Assembly: GCA_021811265.1 (NCBI GenBank)
Contig: JAJZPH010000015.1
Coordinates: 1 to 38,087, forward strand
DNA: 38,087 nt
Reading direction: 5' to 3'
DNA from: a bacterium
GTDB taxonomy: Bacteria > Chlamydiota > Chlamydiia > Chlamydiales > SM23-39
Position numbers and translations under genes: made by a program. This document shows positions 23,141 to 32,714 of the stretch, piece by piece. Positions within the stretch are counted from its first letter, which is position 1; each line of letters starts with the position of its first letter. The notes under the pieces are model-generated. The model searched no databases. It saw nothing but the letters and a program-made list of their open reading frames with translations, and had not been told where the DNA came from.

Positions 23141-24430
23141 ATGCAACTTGTGAAGGATGAATATTTCCAAAATGCTCTTTCTCTTTTGGAAAATGCAACA
23201 GAGAGCCTTTTTTTGACGGGAAGAGCCGGGACGGGCAAATCCACCCTTCTTTCTTATTTTATGCAGAATACCAAAAAAAACGTGGTGGTCTTAGCGCCGA
23301 CAGGAGTGGCAGCTTTGAATGTAAAGGGAGAAACCATCCACTCCTTCTTCCACTTCAAACCTGGAGTGACGATTGAAGACGCGAAAAAAGAGGCAAAAAG
23401 AGTCAAAAATATAGCTTTTTATCAATCGATAGATCTGATCATCATCGATGAAATTTCGATGGTCCGAGCAGATCTTCTCGATTGCATAGACATTTTTTTA
23501 CAAACACTTTTGTGTACGAAAAAGCCCTTTGGGGCTCTACGCATGGTTTTTATTGGAGACCTCTATCAGCTCCCGCCGGTTGTTTCGAATGAAGAGCGCT
23601 TGTTTTTCGAAGAACTTTATGAAACTCCTTATTTTTTCTCTGCTTATGTCATGAAAAACCTTAAGTTTTGCCCTCTTGTCGTTGAGCTGGGAAAAATCTA
23701 TAGGCAAAACGATGAAACCTTTATTTCCCTACTCAACAGCATTCGAAAAAATTGCATCACTGAAGAGGAGCTCAATCTTCTCAATAAACGCGCTTTTCTT
23801 CCCTGCAGTGATGAGGGATGTCTCTATCTGACTACGACCAATGCAGCTGCTTTAAAAATCAATGAGGAGAAATTGGGAGCTCTAGAAGGAAACTGTTGTG
23901 AGTTTACAGCTGAGATCGAAGGAGATTTTGATCGCAAAGCATCTTTGGGAGAAACAATTCTCAAGCTGAAGCCAGGCGCACAGGTGATTTTTCTCAACAA
24001 TCATAGCGAAGGACTTTGGGTGAATGGAACTCTGGGAAGGGTGACGCGTGTTGTTGCAGATCAGATTTTTGTCAGAATGGAAAATGGAGAAGAGGTAAAA
24101 GTTAAAAAGTTTCGTTGGAATTTGTACAAATATGGCCTGGATCCGCAAACAAAAAAGCTTTTTCAAGAAGAAGTAGGATCTTTTCATCAATATCCCCTAA
24201 AACTCGCCTGGGCATTAACCATCCACAAAGCGCAAGGCAAAAGTTTTGATCGCGTGATACTCGATCTGGAAAGGGGCTGCTTTGCTCATGGTCAAACCTA
24301 TGTGGCTCTGAGTCGTTGCAGGAGTTTGGGGGGCCTTTTTTTGAAAAAGCCTCTGAAAAAAAGTCACATTGTAATGGATCAAAGAGTTGTACAATTTTTG
24401 ACTCGTTATCAGTGTGCGCTTTCTGATTGA
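23141..24430 (+). CDS. Pif1/RecD-like superfamily 1B DNA helicase
   Basis: 5'-3' DNA helicase-type ATPase, 429 aa. Walker A GRAGTGKST at 27-35, APTGVAALNVKG (motif Ia), Walker B LIIIDEISM near 110, FIGDLYQLPPVV (motif III) and a C-terminal UvrD-C2-like domain with LTIHKAQGKSFDRVILDL and YVALSRCRSLGGL (motifs V-VI) are all in order. This compact form resembles eukaryotic Pif1 and the small AAA-type helicases found in diverse bacteria. The start has GGGAGAG upstream. It may play a role in recombination or replication fork processing. It is convergent with polX, 18 bp apart. Confidence 0.88.
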   Translation: MQLVKDEYFQNALSLLENATESLFLTGRAGTGKSTLLSYFMQNTKKNVVVLAPTGVAALNVKGETIHSFFHFKPGVTIEDAKKEAKRVKNIAFYQSIDLIIIDEISMVRADLLDCIDIFLQTLLCTKKPFGALRMVFIGDLYQLPPVVSNEERLFFEELYETPYFFSAYVMKNLKFCPLVVELGKIYRQNDETFISLLNSIRKNCITEEELNLLNKRAFLPCSDEGCLYLTTTNAAALKINEEKLGALEGNCCEFTAEIEGDFDRKASLGETILKLKPGAQVIFLNNHSEGLWVNGTLGRVTRVVADQIFVRMENGEEVKVKKFRWNLYKYGLDPQTKKLFQEEVGSFHQYPLKLAWALTIHKAQGKSFDRVILDLERGCFAHGQTYVALSRCRSLGGLFLKKPLKKSHIVMDQRVVQFLTRYQCALSD

Positions 24431-24448
24431 AAGTGAGTTTTTTGCTCG

Positions 24449-26191
24449 TCACTTTTTTTGTTTTTCGAGAAACGCTTTCATCGCTTTCAAAGAAAGCGTG
24501 TTAAGAACATCTTGTTTGCGAAGCCATCCTTTGCGAGCAACTTTTACACCACTGCGGACAAACTCGAGATCTTTAACGGAATGCGCGTCGGGGTCGATCA
24601 AGGTTTTTAACCCCTTGTCTCGTGCTTTATGCCATAAGCGCCAGTCCATATCGAGACGCATGGGATGACCGTTGAGTTCGATGATTTTTCCATTTGCGAT
24701 GCAGGCATCAATGACTTTTTCGTGGTTCATTGCAATGGGATCTCTTTCCAGCAAGAGACGTGCGGTCAAGTGGCCGACGATAGTAGAGTAGGGGTTTTCG
24801 ATGGCTTTGATAAGCCGCTTTGTCATGGCAGCTTCGTCCAACTGAAAGGAGCTGTGGATGGAGATGATGACAAAGTCGAGTTTTTTGAGGATCTCGTTGG
24901 GAAAATCGAGTCTTCCGTCTTTTAAAATATCGCATTCTGTTCCGGAAAAGATGTAGGTAGAAAATTTTTTCGACCGATTGAGGCGGGCTATGCGTTGCAT
25001 CTGCGCGATGAGAGCATCGGGTGCAAGGCCATTTGCCTGAAAACTGGATTTGGAATGGTCGGAAATACCGATGTATTTCCATCCCAAGTTTTCTGCAGAA
25101 GAAACCATCTCCTCGAGCCTATTGTGTCCGTCAGATTCGGCCGTATGGCAGTGAAAGGCTCCCATGAGATCTTTTTCTTCGATCAAGCGAGGGATTTTTC
25201 CCTTCTCTGCAGCTTCGATCTCTCCCATATCTTCTCGGAGCTCTGGAGGGATATAGCAAAGACCAAGGGCCCGATAGATTTCTTTCTCGGAAGGTGCCTC
25301 TTTTTTCGAAAAGAGAGGACGCTCTTTTTTTTGGATAGGATCGAGTCTGTATTCACTCAACATGTATCCACGTTCTCTGGCCCTGATGCGCAGGCGGATG
25401 TTATGCTCTTTCGATCCCGTAAAATAGAGCAGTCCAAACCCAAACTCGTTTTCGGGAAGGATTCTTAAGTCTACCTGGATTTCATCTTTTAATCGTACCG
25501 ATGCTTTTGTGGGACCTCGTGCCAATACTTTTTTGATAAAAGGCTGTTTTATGAACCATTCCATTACTTGCAAAGGTTTTGTTGAAATAGCAAGTATGTC
25601 AAGGTCTCCGACCGTTTCCAGTCCTCTGCGCAAGCTTCCGGCAACTTCCACTTTTTTTACCTGTTTGCATGTGGAAAAAGCTTCGGTCAGAGAGTCTGCA
25701 ATATGCTTGGCATCCCACCAGAGCATTCTTTTTCCGTAGCTTTCCATCTTTGCAATTCCGTTCATGATATTTGCTTGTGATTTTTCCCCAAAGCCAGCAA
25801 GACGAGCTACTTTTCCCCCTTTGCAGGCGCGCAGAAGATCCTCTATAGATCGGATGTGGAGCTTTTCATACAGAGCCTTTACTTTTTTGCTGCCAAGGCC
25901 TGGTATTTTTAACAATTGCAAGAGGGGCGCTGGGATCGATTTTTTTAATTTTTCGAAAGCGGGAAGCCTTCCCGTTGTGATGAGGATAGTGATTTTTTTT
26001 GCAAGCCTTTGTCCAATTCCCGGAATCTTTTCTAAAGAGTTATCCAAGACGAGCTTTTCGAGATTTTCGTCTAAATTTTCGATGACGCGTGCTGCATTAT
26101 GATACGCGCGGATTTCGAAGGGATTGTCGCCTTTCAACGCAAGCAACGTTCCCATTGTATCCAAAACTTCTGCGATTTCATGCTTGTTCAT
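24449..26191 (-). CDS. polX: DNA polymerase X with PHP domain
   Basis: Family X repair polymerase/nuclease for gap filling in base excision repair. 580 aa from ATG 26191; the family starts at MNKHEIAEVLDTMG, whereas the longest frame adds 13 unrelated residues. Order: helix-hairpin-helix 8-kDa domain (about 1-110), polymerase palm with DLDILAIS (about 200, metal-binding Asp pair) and DEIQVDLRIL, then a C-terminal PHP phosphoesterase (about 325-560) opening GAFHCHTAESDGHN and containing GISDHSKS, both with metal His residues. Both active sites look intact, consistent with PolX that also has 3'-5' exonuclease or AP-endonuclease activity. The Shine-Dalgarno is weak. Confidence 0.93.
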   Translation of the reverse strand: MNKHEIAEVLDTMGTLLALKGDNPFEIRAYHNAARVIENLDENLEKLVLDNSLEKIPGIGQRLAKKITILITTGRLPAFEKLKKSIPAPLLQLLKIPGLGSKKVKALYEKLHIRSIEDLLRACKGGKVARLAGFGEKSQANIMNGIAKMESYGKRMLWWDAKHIADSLTEAFSTCKQVKKVEVAGSLRRGLETVGDLDILAISTKPLQVMEWFIKQPFIKKVLARGPTKASVRLKDEIQVDLRILPENEFGFGLLYFTGSKEHNIRLRIRARERGYMLSEYRLDPIQKKERPLFSKKEAPSEKEIYRALGLCYIPPELREDMGEIEAAEKGKIPRLIEEKDLMGAFHCHTAESDGHNRLEEMVSSAENLGWKYIGISDHSKSSFQANGLAPDALIAQMQRIARLNRSKKFSTYIFSGTECDILKDGRLDFPNEILKKLDFVIISIHSSFQLDEAAMTKRLIKAIENPYSTIVGHLTARLLLERDPIAMNHEKVIDACIANGKIIELNGHPMRLDMDWRLWHKARDKGLKTLIDPDAHSVKDLEFVRSGVKVARKGWLRKQDVLNTLSLKAMKAFLEKQKK

Positions 26192-26268
26192 GAGATTTGG
26201 TATAGCGCAAATGGATAGACGTCGCAACAAAAATTTCTAGAGCTCTTTGATCTTAAACTAGTTCAAAC

Positions 26269-26343
26269 TGTGCATTTGGTGTCTGCCAAATGCACACTGT
26301 GAAGGTAAATGGGAGAGTTTGAGAGGGACTTAGTCCCTCTCAA
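26269..26343. repeat. Two strong hairpins between polX and the outer-membrane factor
   Basis: TGTGCATTTGG-TGTCTG-CCAAATGCACA (26269-26296) has an 11-bp perfect stem. TTGAGAGGGAC-TTA-GTCCCTCTCAA (26319-26343) has another and includes the stop codon of the outer-membrane gene. TCAAACT (26263-26269) and AGTTTGA (26316-26322) add an outer pairing. Neither stem has a T-run, so this looks like a palindromic repeat unit rather than a plain terminator; its GGGAC-GTCCC arms recall 6017-6047. Confidence 0.55.
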
Positions 26344-27848
26344 TGTTTCTTTGTATAAGTATCGAGTACTTTAAGAATGAGGGGATCTTCCTTGGCTGTT
26401 TGCCAACCACCGCCGAGTGCTTTGTAGAGTATAACGAGATCCAAAAGGGAGCGTGTGTCGTCGCTCAAGAGAATTTTTTCCGACGCAATAAGCGTTCTTT
26501 TTGTGTTGATAAAGTCGATGATATTTACGAGACCATTTGCATACTGCTCTTGAGAGAGCGTGGTGACCATTTGCGTTTTTTCTACACTCTGTTTTTGACT
26601 ATGAGCAGAAGAGAGATCTTCTTTATAATTTTTGATCGCACTTTCTGTTTCAGAAAGGGCATTGAGAACCGTTTGCTGATAGGTATAGGCAGCCACGGCA
26701 GTTTCTGCTTTTGCCACTCGTAGGTTTCCTACAAGCTTTCCTCCTTTGAAGACGGGGAGCGTGACATCTCCGCCATACTCCCATGTTTTACTGGGCAGCT
26801 GAAAGAGGTTGGCGATTTTTAACGATTGCAGACCTGCATTTGCGCCAAGCACAAAATTAGGATAGAAATCGGCAACAGCAACTCCAATATTGGCAGTCGC
26901 AGCTGCAAGGTCTCTTTCCGCTTTTCTGACATCGGGCCTGCGTCGTAAAAGATCGGACCTGAGGCCAACGGCGACTTCCAGAGGAGGTTTGGGCAGAGGC
27001 TGGAAAATCAAGAGCTCTTTGGTAAAAGTTTCTGGCAGATGGCCTGTGAGAGCAGAGAGAGCATAAATTCCGCGATAGATGGAGGCGATGATGGTAGGTA
27101 GTTCTGCTTGTGCTTGAGAAAGTTGAGCTTCTATGCGATCGAGATCTAGAAGATTGCGATAGCCATAGGTGAAGTTTTGTTTTTCCACATGGGCACTTTG
27201 CTGTAGAAGCGCGATGTCTTGTTCTACAAGTTCTTTTTGCATTTGAAAGCTTCTGATTTCAAAGTAATTTCTTGCAACTTCTCCCATGATGGAAATGAGC
27301 AGATTGTTTTTCTGTTCAATTGAACTTCCAATATTTGCTTCGGCTGCTTGCACCGACCTTCTCGTTTTACCAAAAAGGTCGAGCTCCCATGAGGCGTCGA
27401 AGAGAATGTTGAAGAGATTTTGGAGTTGGAAGGCATGAGCCATGGGGCCTGCTCCAGCAGTTTCTGTAACGAGAGGCCCATTTTTGCTGTATTCGGTTCT
27501 CGAGGCATTGGCATCAAAGCCTACTTGGGGATAGAATTTGGAAGCAGCCACCTGGCGCAGGGCCCTTGCTTTTAGGATATTGGCTTCGGCAGAAAGAAGG
27601 TCTTTGTTATTTTCCATCCCCAGTTCCATATACTTGCTCAGAAGAGGATCTTGGAACACTTTCCACCAATTAGCTTGCGGTTCTTGCTGTAAAAAAGAGA
27701 CGGCGCCACCTTCTTCTTTTTGCCACTCGGGAGGAACGTGTGCAGCAGAAGGTGTTTTGTAGTTGGGTCCCACCATGCAGCTCGCGCACGCAGTAAGAAC
27801 AATGGTGAAAACAAGCAAAATTTGTACAAAGTTTTTGTTCTGCTTCAT
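26340..27848 (-). CDS. Outer-membrane efflux lipoprotein, NodT/OprM family
   Basis: TolC-type outer-membrane channel, 502 aa. The signal sequence ends in ACASC with lipidated Cys24, followed by the conserved MVGPNYKTP of NodT-type factors. Two OEP repeats follow: ALRQVAASKFYPQVG (about 94) and DVRKAERDLAAATANIGVAVADFYPN (about 303), each with the beta-strand plus long coiled-coil helix. The last residue block TLIASEKILLSDDTRSLLDLV is typical. It is the last gene of the exporter operon, overlapping the preceding permease by 4 nt, so it should form the exit duct of that tripartite pump. Confidence 0.92.
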   Translation of the reverse strand: MKQNKNFVQILLVFTIVLTACASCMVGPNYKTPSAAHVPPEWQKEEGGAVSFLQQEPQANWWKVFQDPLLSKYMELGMENNKDLLSAEANILKARALRQVAASKFYPQVGFDANASRTEYSKNGPLVTETAGAGPMAHAFQLQNLFNILFDASWELDLFGKTRRSVQAAEANIGSSIEQKNNLLISIMGEVARNYFEIRSFQMQKELVEQDIALLQQSAHVEKQNFTYGYRNLLDLDRIEAQLSQAQAELPTIIASIYRGIYALSALTGHLPETFTKELLIFQPLPKPPLEVAVGLRSDLLRRRPDVRKAERDLAAATANIGVAVADFYPNFVLGANAGLQSLKIANLFQLPSKTWEYGGDVTLPVFKGGKLVGNLRVAKAETAVAAYTYQQTVLNALSETESAIKNYKEDLSSAHSQKQSVEKTQMVTTLSQEQYANGLVNIIDFINTKRTLIASEKILLSDDTRSLLDLVILYKALGGGWQTAKEDPLILKVLDTYTKKH

Positions 27849-28954
27849 TCCAATCTCCCTCGGAAAAAAATAGCGGCAAAAAGAATGTTAAAAAGACCGA
27901 TCAAACAGATGGGCCATAGGTTTTCAAAGACAATGTGAAACGACATTTGTTTGAAAAAAAGGCCTTTGGAAATGACCAGCATATATTTCATGGGAATCAA
28001 ATAGGTTATGGGTTGCAACCAGGTAGGCATGTTTTCAATCGGAGTGGCAAATCCCGATAGGAGCACGGAGGGTGTAATAAAGACAAAAGTGCCCAGAAGC
28101 GCTTGTTGCTGCGTCCTGGAAAGCGAAGAGATAAAAAGGCCAATGCCGCTAATCGATGATACGAAGAGAAGGAGGCTAAACAGATAGAGGATGAAAGAGC
28201 CCGTGAATGGAACTCGTAAAAAGAGTGTGCCTAAGATGAGCATCACACATCCTTCAATAAGACCGATGAGAATGCCTGGGACAATTTTGCCAATGAGAAT
28301 TTCAAGAGGGACCAGTGGCGAGACGAGAAGCTGGTCAAAAGTGCCCAATTCTCGTTCTCTTGCAACCGATTGCGAGGTGACAACAAGACAGGTTAACATC
28401 GCAAGGAGGACGACAAGAGAAGCGATGTTGTACCAGTAGTACAAGATATTTGGGTTGAACCAGTTTCTGGGCTCTAGGCGGATGTTTTCTTGATAGACTC
28501 TATCTCGAACGGCAATGTCATTGTTAAACTGGTAAATAATCGATATGGCATATCCTGCAAGGATTTGTGCCGTATTGGATTTTCTCCCGTCTAAAATCAA
28601 CTGTATGTTGGCAGGTTTTCTCGCATCGAGGTTGCGAGAAAACTGTTCATCGATGGAAACTACCATGACTCCCTTTTGATTGTCGATGAAAGGAGCGATT
28701 TCTTCCACTCCTTTGAGATAGGTAATATGGCTAAATGTGGGAGTTCCATTGAATCTCTGCGTGAGTTCAAATCCCTGCTCTCCATTATCTCGATTTAATA
28801 TTCCGATGGGAACGTTTTTCACGTCAAGCGTGGCAGCATAGGCAAAAATGAGCAGCTGTATGATGGGAGGGACAAAAATGGAAAGGCGACTTTTGGGATC
28901 GCGTACCACTGCCAAGATTTCTTTCCAAATGAGTGACAAAACGCGGTTCCACAT
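27845..28954 (-). CDS. ABC-2 type exporter permease (YbhR/YhhJ-like), second
   Basis: 369 aa from ATG 28954 (MWNRVLSLIWKEI), one base after the previous stop; the frame extends 11 codons upstream but these do not fit the family. An N-terminal helix (about 21-39) is followed by a large extracytoplasmic domain (about 40-165) and five more TM helices (about 170-360). KEILAVVRDPKSRL and the RERELGTFDQLLVSPL coupling motif are the ABC-2 signatures. Works with the second permease, probably as a heterodimer. Overlaps the outer-membrane factor gene at the 3' end (ATGA). Confidence 0.92.
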   Translation of the reverse strand: MWNRVLSLIWKEILAVVRDPKSRLSIFVPPIIQLLIFAYAATLDVKNVPIGILNRDNGEQGFELTQRFNGTPTFSHITYLKGVEEIAPFIDNQKGVMVVSIDEQFSRNLDARKPANIQLILDGRKSNTAQILAGYAISIIYQFNNDIAVRDRVYQENIRLEPRNWFNPNILYYWYNIASLVVLLAMLTCLVVTSQSVARERELGTFDQLLVSPLVPLEILIGKIVPGILIGLIEGCVMLILGTLFLRVPFTGSFILYLFSLLLFVSSISGIGLFISSLSRTQQQALLGTFVFITPSVLLSGFATPIENMPTWLQPITYLIPMKYMLVISKGLFFKQMSFHIVFENLWPICLIGLFNILFAAIFFRGRLE

Positions 28955-28955
28955 A

Positions 28956-30119
28956 TCAGTCGAGCCTTTTGACAGTTTTTCTTGCAATGAGAATTAAAAG
29001 GATAGTTCCGATCGCAAGCATGATGGCCATGTTGTATAAAAACATGGGCCAGACGTTGCCTACCAAAAAGATGGTTTGCAAGCATTGAACAAAATACTTC
29101 GCTGGAATCAGATAGGTGAATATTTGAATGGGGAAGGGCATGCTGTAGATTTCGAAAAGAAATCCCGACAAGATGTAACAGGGCATAAAAGCAACAATGA
29201 GGGCAATTTGCGAGGCGACCATCTGATTTTTTGCCATGGTGGAGATCAAAAGACCAGATCCTAGAGCGGTGAAGAGAAAAATTGCTGAAATGAGCCAGAG
29301 CGCCCACCAAGATCCTCTCATGGGAAGGTGGTATCCCCACACCGAAATGAAAGCGCAGATGGCCATGGAAACCATTCCCAAAAAAAAGTAGGGGATGATT
29401 TTTCCCAACACAAGCTCGCCGATACCCACGGGCGTGGACATCATCGATTCCATAGTGCCTCTTTCCCATTCTTTTGCAACGACCATGGCAGTTAAGAGAG
29501 TACCGATTAAGGTCATGATGATAGCCAAAGCACCAGAAAGGAGAAAGAATCTGCTTTCTAGCTCTTCGTTGTACCAATATCTGGGTTCAGGGTTGATTCT
29601 TGGATATCCATGAAAATTACGAGTTAATACCTCTTGCTGCATCCAATTTTGAAAGACGCCTTGCGTATAGTTTTGTACGAAATTTGCCGTATTGGGTTCG
29701 CTTCCATCTGCAATCACTTGAATAGGAGCAATCCGATCGCTACGGTGTCTAAAGGATGTAAAATAAGAGGGAACATCAATGAATCCGCGGATCGAGCCGC
29801 GCATTATGCTATCTGTGAGTTCTTTTCGATCATGGACGATGTTTGTGTCAAAATATCTCGAATCTCTGATCGATTGGGCAAAGCTTTGTACATCTGGCGA
29901 TGTATCTTCTAATACAAGCCCGATGCGGAGGTGGTTGAGATCTAGGGAAACACCATATCCATAGAGGAAGAGAAGGAGGATAGGAAGGAAAATACTAATG
30001 AGAAAGGTACTAGGATCGCGCAGCATTTGGAGCACTTCTTTTTTGATCAACGCCTTGAGCCGTTTTGGCCTTTTTCCGGAGGGTTTTTCGGAGAGATCAG
30101 AGGGGATTGTTGGCATCAT
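28956..30119 (-). CDS. ABC-2 type exporter permease (YbhS-like), first
   Basis: 387-aa inner-membrane permease. KKEVLQMLRDPSTFLISIFLPILLLFLYGYG is the family N-terminus and KEWERGTMESMMSTPVG (about 213-229) the coupling helix before the C-terminal TM bundle. It shares the layout of the second permease (about 25-30 % similar by eye), suggesting ancient duplication. The start (MMPTIPSDL) lies inside the ATPase gene with a 23-nt overlap, so translation is coupled. Role: with the other permease it forms the membrane pore of the exporter; the substrate is unknown (drugs, lipids or small hydrophobics in relatives). Confidence 0.92.
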   Translation of the reverse strand: MMPTIPSDLSEKPSGKRPKRLKALIKKEVLQMLRDPSTFLISIFLPILLLFLYGYGVSLDLNHLRIGLVLEDTSPDVQSFAQSIRDSRYFDTNIVHDRKELTDSIMRGSIRGFIDVPSYFTSFRHRSDRIAPIQVIADGSEPNTANFVQNYTQGVFQNWMQQEVLTRNFHGYPRINPEPRYWYNEELESRFFLLSGALAIIMTLIGTLLTAMVVAKEWERGTMESMMSTPVGIGELVLGKIIPYFFLGMVSMAICAFISVWGYHLPMRGSWWALWLISAIFLFTALGSGLLISTMAKNQMVASQIALIVAFMPCYILSGFLFEIYSMPFPIQIFTYLIPAKYFVQCLQTIFLVGNVWPMFLYNMAIMLAIGTILLILIARKTVKRLD

Positions 30120-31830
30120 GCTCCTCGATCAGTTTGATAAAAGCATCTTTTAGTGTGGGGCTTGGATTTTCTTGAGTTTTGCAGCTGTCTTTTAAATCAT
30201 CGGGTGTCCCCAAGTAAATAATTGTGCTGCGATAGACGAGTGCGATACGGTCACAATACTCTGCTTCATCCATGAAGTGGGTGGTGACCATGATGGTGAC
30301 ACCTTTTTCCACAAGGCCATTGATGTGCGTCCAAAACTCTCTGCGCGTGATGGGGTCGACGCCCGAAGTGGGCTCGTCTAAAAACAAGACCTCGGGGTGG
30401 TGCATACAGGAAGAGGCCAAAGCAAGCCTTTGCTTGAAGCCAAGGGGAAGGGATTCAGCCGCTGTGTTGAGATATTGCTGTAGGTTGAAAATGCCAATCA
30501 TCTCGTCGATTGCTTTTTTTTGCACCTCTCCCGAAAGGTTGTAGATTCCTGAAAAAAAGGACAAATTTTGGCTAACACTCAGACTGCCGTAGAGGGAAAA
30601 CTTTTGTGCCATATAGCCAATCTGTGCCCTTGCTTTTCCAGGCGCTTTTTGTAGGTCAAGGCCATTTACAGAAGCTCTTCCTTCTGTTGGGTGCAAAAGG
30701 CCGCACATCATCTTGAACGTAGTGGATTTCCCAGCGCCGTTGGGTCCTAGAAGTCCAAAAATCTCTCCTCTTTGAATTTGAAAAGAGATATGACTTGCCG
30801 CTGTAAAAGAGCCAAATTTTTTTGTCAGGTTTTCCGTTACGATGACTTGGCCTGATTTATGGTTGATGGAAGGCGTGATTTTGGCGAGCATAGACTCACC
30901 TCCAGGGCCTCCTCCTAAAATATCGATGAACGCATCCTCGAATCTAGGTAGCGCGGGTTCTAAAGTGATTTCCGAATTTCCATCCAGTTCTTGGAGATTG
31001 AGAGCAGAGGGTGTGGGGGTTTTGAACACCAGCCGCACATCTTTTCCTTGAATGACTCCATCGATCACGCAATTTTGTCTAAGGGCCCGAGATAAAATTT
31101 GACGGCGATGAGAAGAAATATTAGTAAGTTTAAAAACGCGTCTTTCGACTCTTTGAGTTAACGCTTGCGGTTTTCCACTATAGAGCAAGTGTCCTTCGTT
31201 GAGCAACAAAACGCTGTTGCATTGTTCTGCCTCATCTAAGTAGGAAGTGCTCCACAATACCGTAATGCCCTCATGCAGGAGATCTTGCACCATTTTCCAA
31301 AGTTCTCTTCTAGAAACAGGATCGACACCAACGCTAGGTTCATCCAATAACAAGAGTTCTGGTTTGCGCACAAGAGCGCAGGCAAGCCCTAGTTTCTGCT
31401 TCATTCCACCAGAAAGAGCGCCTGCCAACCTCTTTGTAAAAGGTTCGAGTCCAGTAAATTTTAAAAGTTTTTTGAAAGCAGCTTCTCGCTTTGGACCGCT
31501 CACACCACTCAAGCTGGCATAGAGATCGAGATTTTGCACAACCGTGAGATCTTCGTAGAGGCCGAATTTTTGCGGCATATATCCTGTAATTAGATGGATC
31601 TTACTTGCATCTTGGATGCTGTCATACCCGGCAAGACGGATAGATCCTTGCGTAGGCAGCAAAAGACCTGCGATGAGACGCATAAGAGTAGTTTTCCCAG
31701 AACCATCAGGGCCGACGATCCCTACGATCTCTCCTTTGGAGATTGTTGCTGAAATTTCGCTCAGGGCTGGTGGAGAGTGCGAGGAAAAGAGTTTCGAGAG
31801 GTTGTGAATTTGGACAAAATCCTCACTCAC
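30097..31830 (-). CDS. ABC exporter ATPase with two fused nucleotide-binding domains (YbhF-like)
   Basis: Energises the export system, 577 aa. NBD1: Walker A GPDGSGKTT (about 39-47), signature LSGGMKQKLGLA (about 140), Walker B LLLLDEPSVGVD. NBD2 (from about 330): Walker A GPNGAGKST, Walker B VLFLDEPTSGVD, and a degenerate signature LPLGFKQRLALA in place of LSGGQ. Such a second site is also reported in the YbhF/YhiH-like fused ATPases. Both switch His residues (STSYLDEAE in NBD1 lacks one, TTHFMDEAE in NBD2 has it) differ, so the two sites are asymmetric. Overlaps the adaptor gene upstream (ATGA) and the permease downstream. Confidence 0.94.
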   Translation of the reverse strand: MSEDFVQIHNLSKLFSSHSPPALSEISATISKGEIVGIVGPDGSGKTTLMRLIAGLLLPTQGSIRLAGYDSIQDASKIHLITGYMPQKFGLYEDLTVVQNLDLYASLSGVSGPKREAAFKKLLKFTGLEPFTKRLAGALSGGMKQKLGLACALVRKPELLLLDEPSVGVDPVSRRELWKMVQDLLHEGITVLWSTSYLDEAEQCNSVLLLNEGHLLYSGKPQALTQRVERRVFKLTNISSHRRQILSRALRQNCVIDGVIQGKDVRLVFKTPTPSALNLQELDGNSEITLEPALPRFEDAFIDILGGGPGGESMLAKITPSINHKSGQVIVTENLTKKFGSFTAASHISFQIQRGEIFGLLGPNGAGKSTTFKMMCGLLHPTEGRASVNGLDLQKAPGKARAQIGYMAQKFSLYGSLSVSQNLSFFSGIYNLSGEVQKKAIDEMIGIFNLQQYLNTAAESLPLGFKQRLALASSCMHHPEVLFLDEPTSGVDPITRREFWTHINGLVEKGVTIMVTTHFMDEAEYCDRIALVYRSTIIYLGTPDDLKDSCKTQENPSPTLKDAFIKLIEEHDANNPL

Positions 31831-32681
31831 TTGTGATTCCTTTGATTTTTTTCTACGACAAGCTTTACGGTAACAGGCATTCCTTGCTTCAAGAAATGGT
31901 CGGGATTGTCCACATAGATGCGCAGTCGATAGACCAAATCGGTGCGCAGCGAGGCTGTTTCTACTGTTTTGGGAGTGAATTCAGCAACGGGGGAAATGAA
32001 GCCGATCTTTCCTTTGTAAACAGCACCTCCTTTTGTGTCGGTGATGATTTCTGCACTCATTCCATAATAGATAAGTCCTAACCGAGGCTCTTCTATATAA
32101 GCACGCACCCAAACGGGAGAGGCGACGGAAAGCGTGTACACAGGCTCGGAAGGTTGCAAGACAGAACCAGGTTCGCGTATACGCGTGAGGATGGTGCCAT
32201 CGGTAGGAGCAAAGGCTTGGGTGTAGCTGAGGTTGTCTTTGGCCACTTGTAATTGTGCTTCTGCTGCTGCAAGATTTGCAACAAGAGCATCGCGATTTGC
32301 AAGAGCATCATCTAAATCTTCTTGAGAAACGCCACCCGATGCAATCAGTTTTTGTCTTCGATTCAGTAGAATTTCTGCATTGCGCAGATTGACTTTGATG
32401 GATTCTACGTTAGCAATAGCGAGTTGGACCTGACTGTTGTAGGGAGTCTTATCCAATTGCGTCATGAGCGCTCCCTTTGTGATAAAATCTCCTTCTTCAA
32501 ATACAAGCTCTTCTACTTGGCCTGCAACTCGAAATCCGATATCGACTTGCCGTACATCGACGTTTCCATAGAGAAAAATTTCTCTCTCGTCGCGTTTCGA
32601 TTCTGAAAAAAGATAGTAGGAGAGTCCCACCGCCCCTAAAATGCAAAAGAGAAAAATGACAATAGTGAATAAGCGTTTCAT
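31827..32681 (-). CDS. Periplasmic adaptor (HlyD/YbhG-like membrane fusion protein)
   Basis: 284 aa from ATG 32681 (MKRLFTIVI); the longer frame adds 12 residues that do not fit. An N-terminal signal-anchor (about 4-23) is followed by lipoyl half-motif VDIGFRVAGQVEELVFEEGDFITKGALM (broken across about 40-70), a coiled-coil hairpin (about 80-150) with AIANVESIKVNLRNAEILL and the return helix ALVANLAAAEAQLQVAKDNL, the second lipoyl half FAPTDGTILTRIREPGSVL, and a beta-barrel domain. It bridges the permeases and the outer-membrane factor. First gene of the five-gene operon, with a candidate promoter at 32715-32743. Confidence 0.92.
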   Translation of the reverse strand: MKRLFTIVIFLFCILGAVGLSYYLFSESKRDEREIFLYGNVDVRQVDIGFRVAGQVEELVFEEGDFITKGALMTQLDKTPYNSQVQLAIANVESIKVNLRNAEILLNRRQKLIASGGVSQEDLDDALANRDALVANLAAAEAQLQVAKDNLSYTQAFAPTDGTILTRIREPGSVLQPSEPVYTLSVASPVWVRAYIEEPRLGLIYYGMSAEIITDTKGGAVYKGKIGFISPVAEFTPKTVETASLRTDLVYRLRIYVDNPDHFLKQGMPVTVKLVVEKNQRNHK

Positions 32682-32714
32682 TTTTAAAATACAATTGTTT
32701 GCGCCTAATAACCT

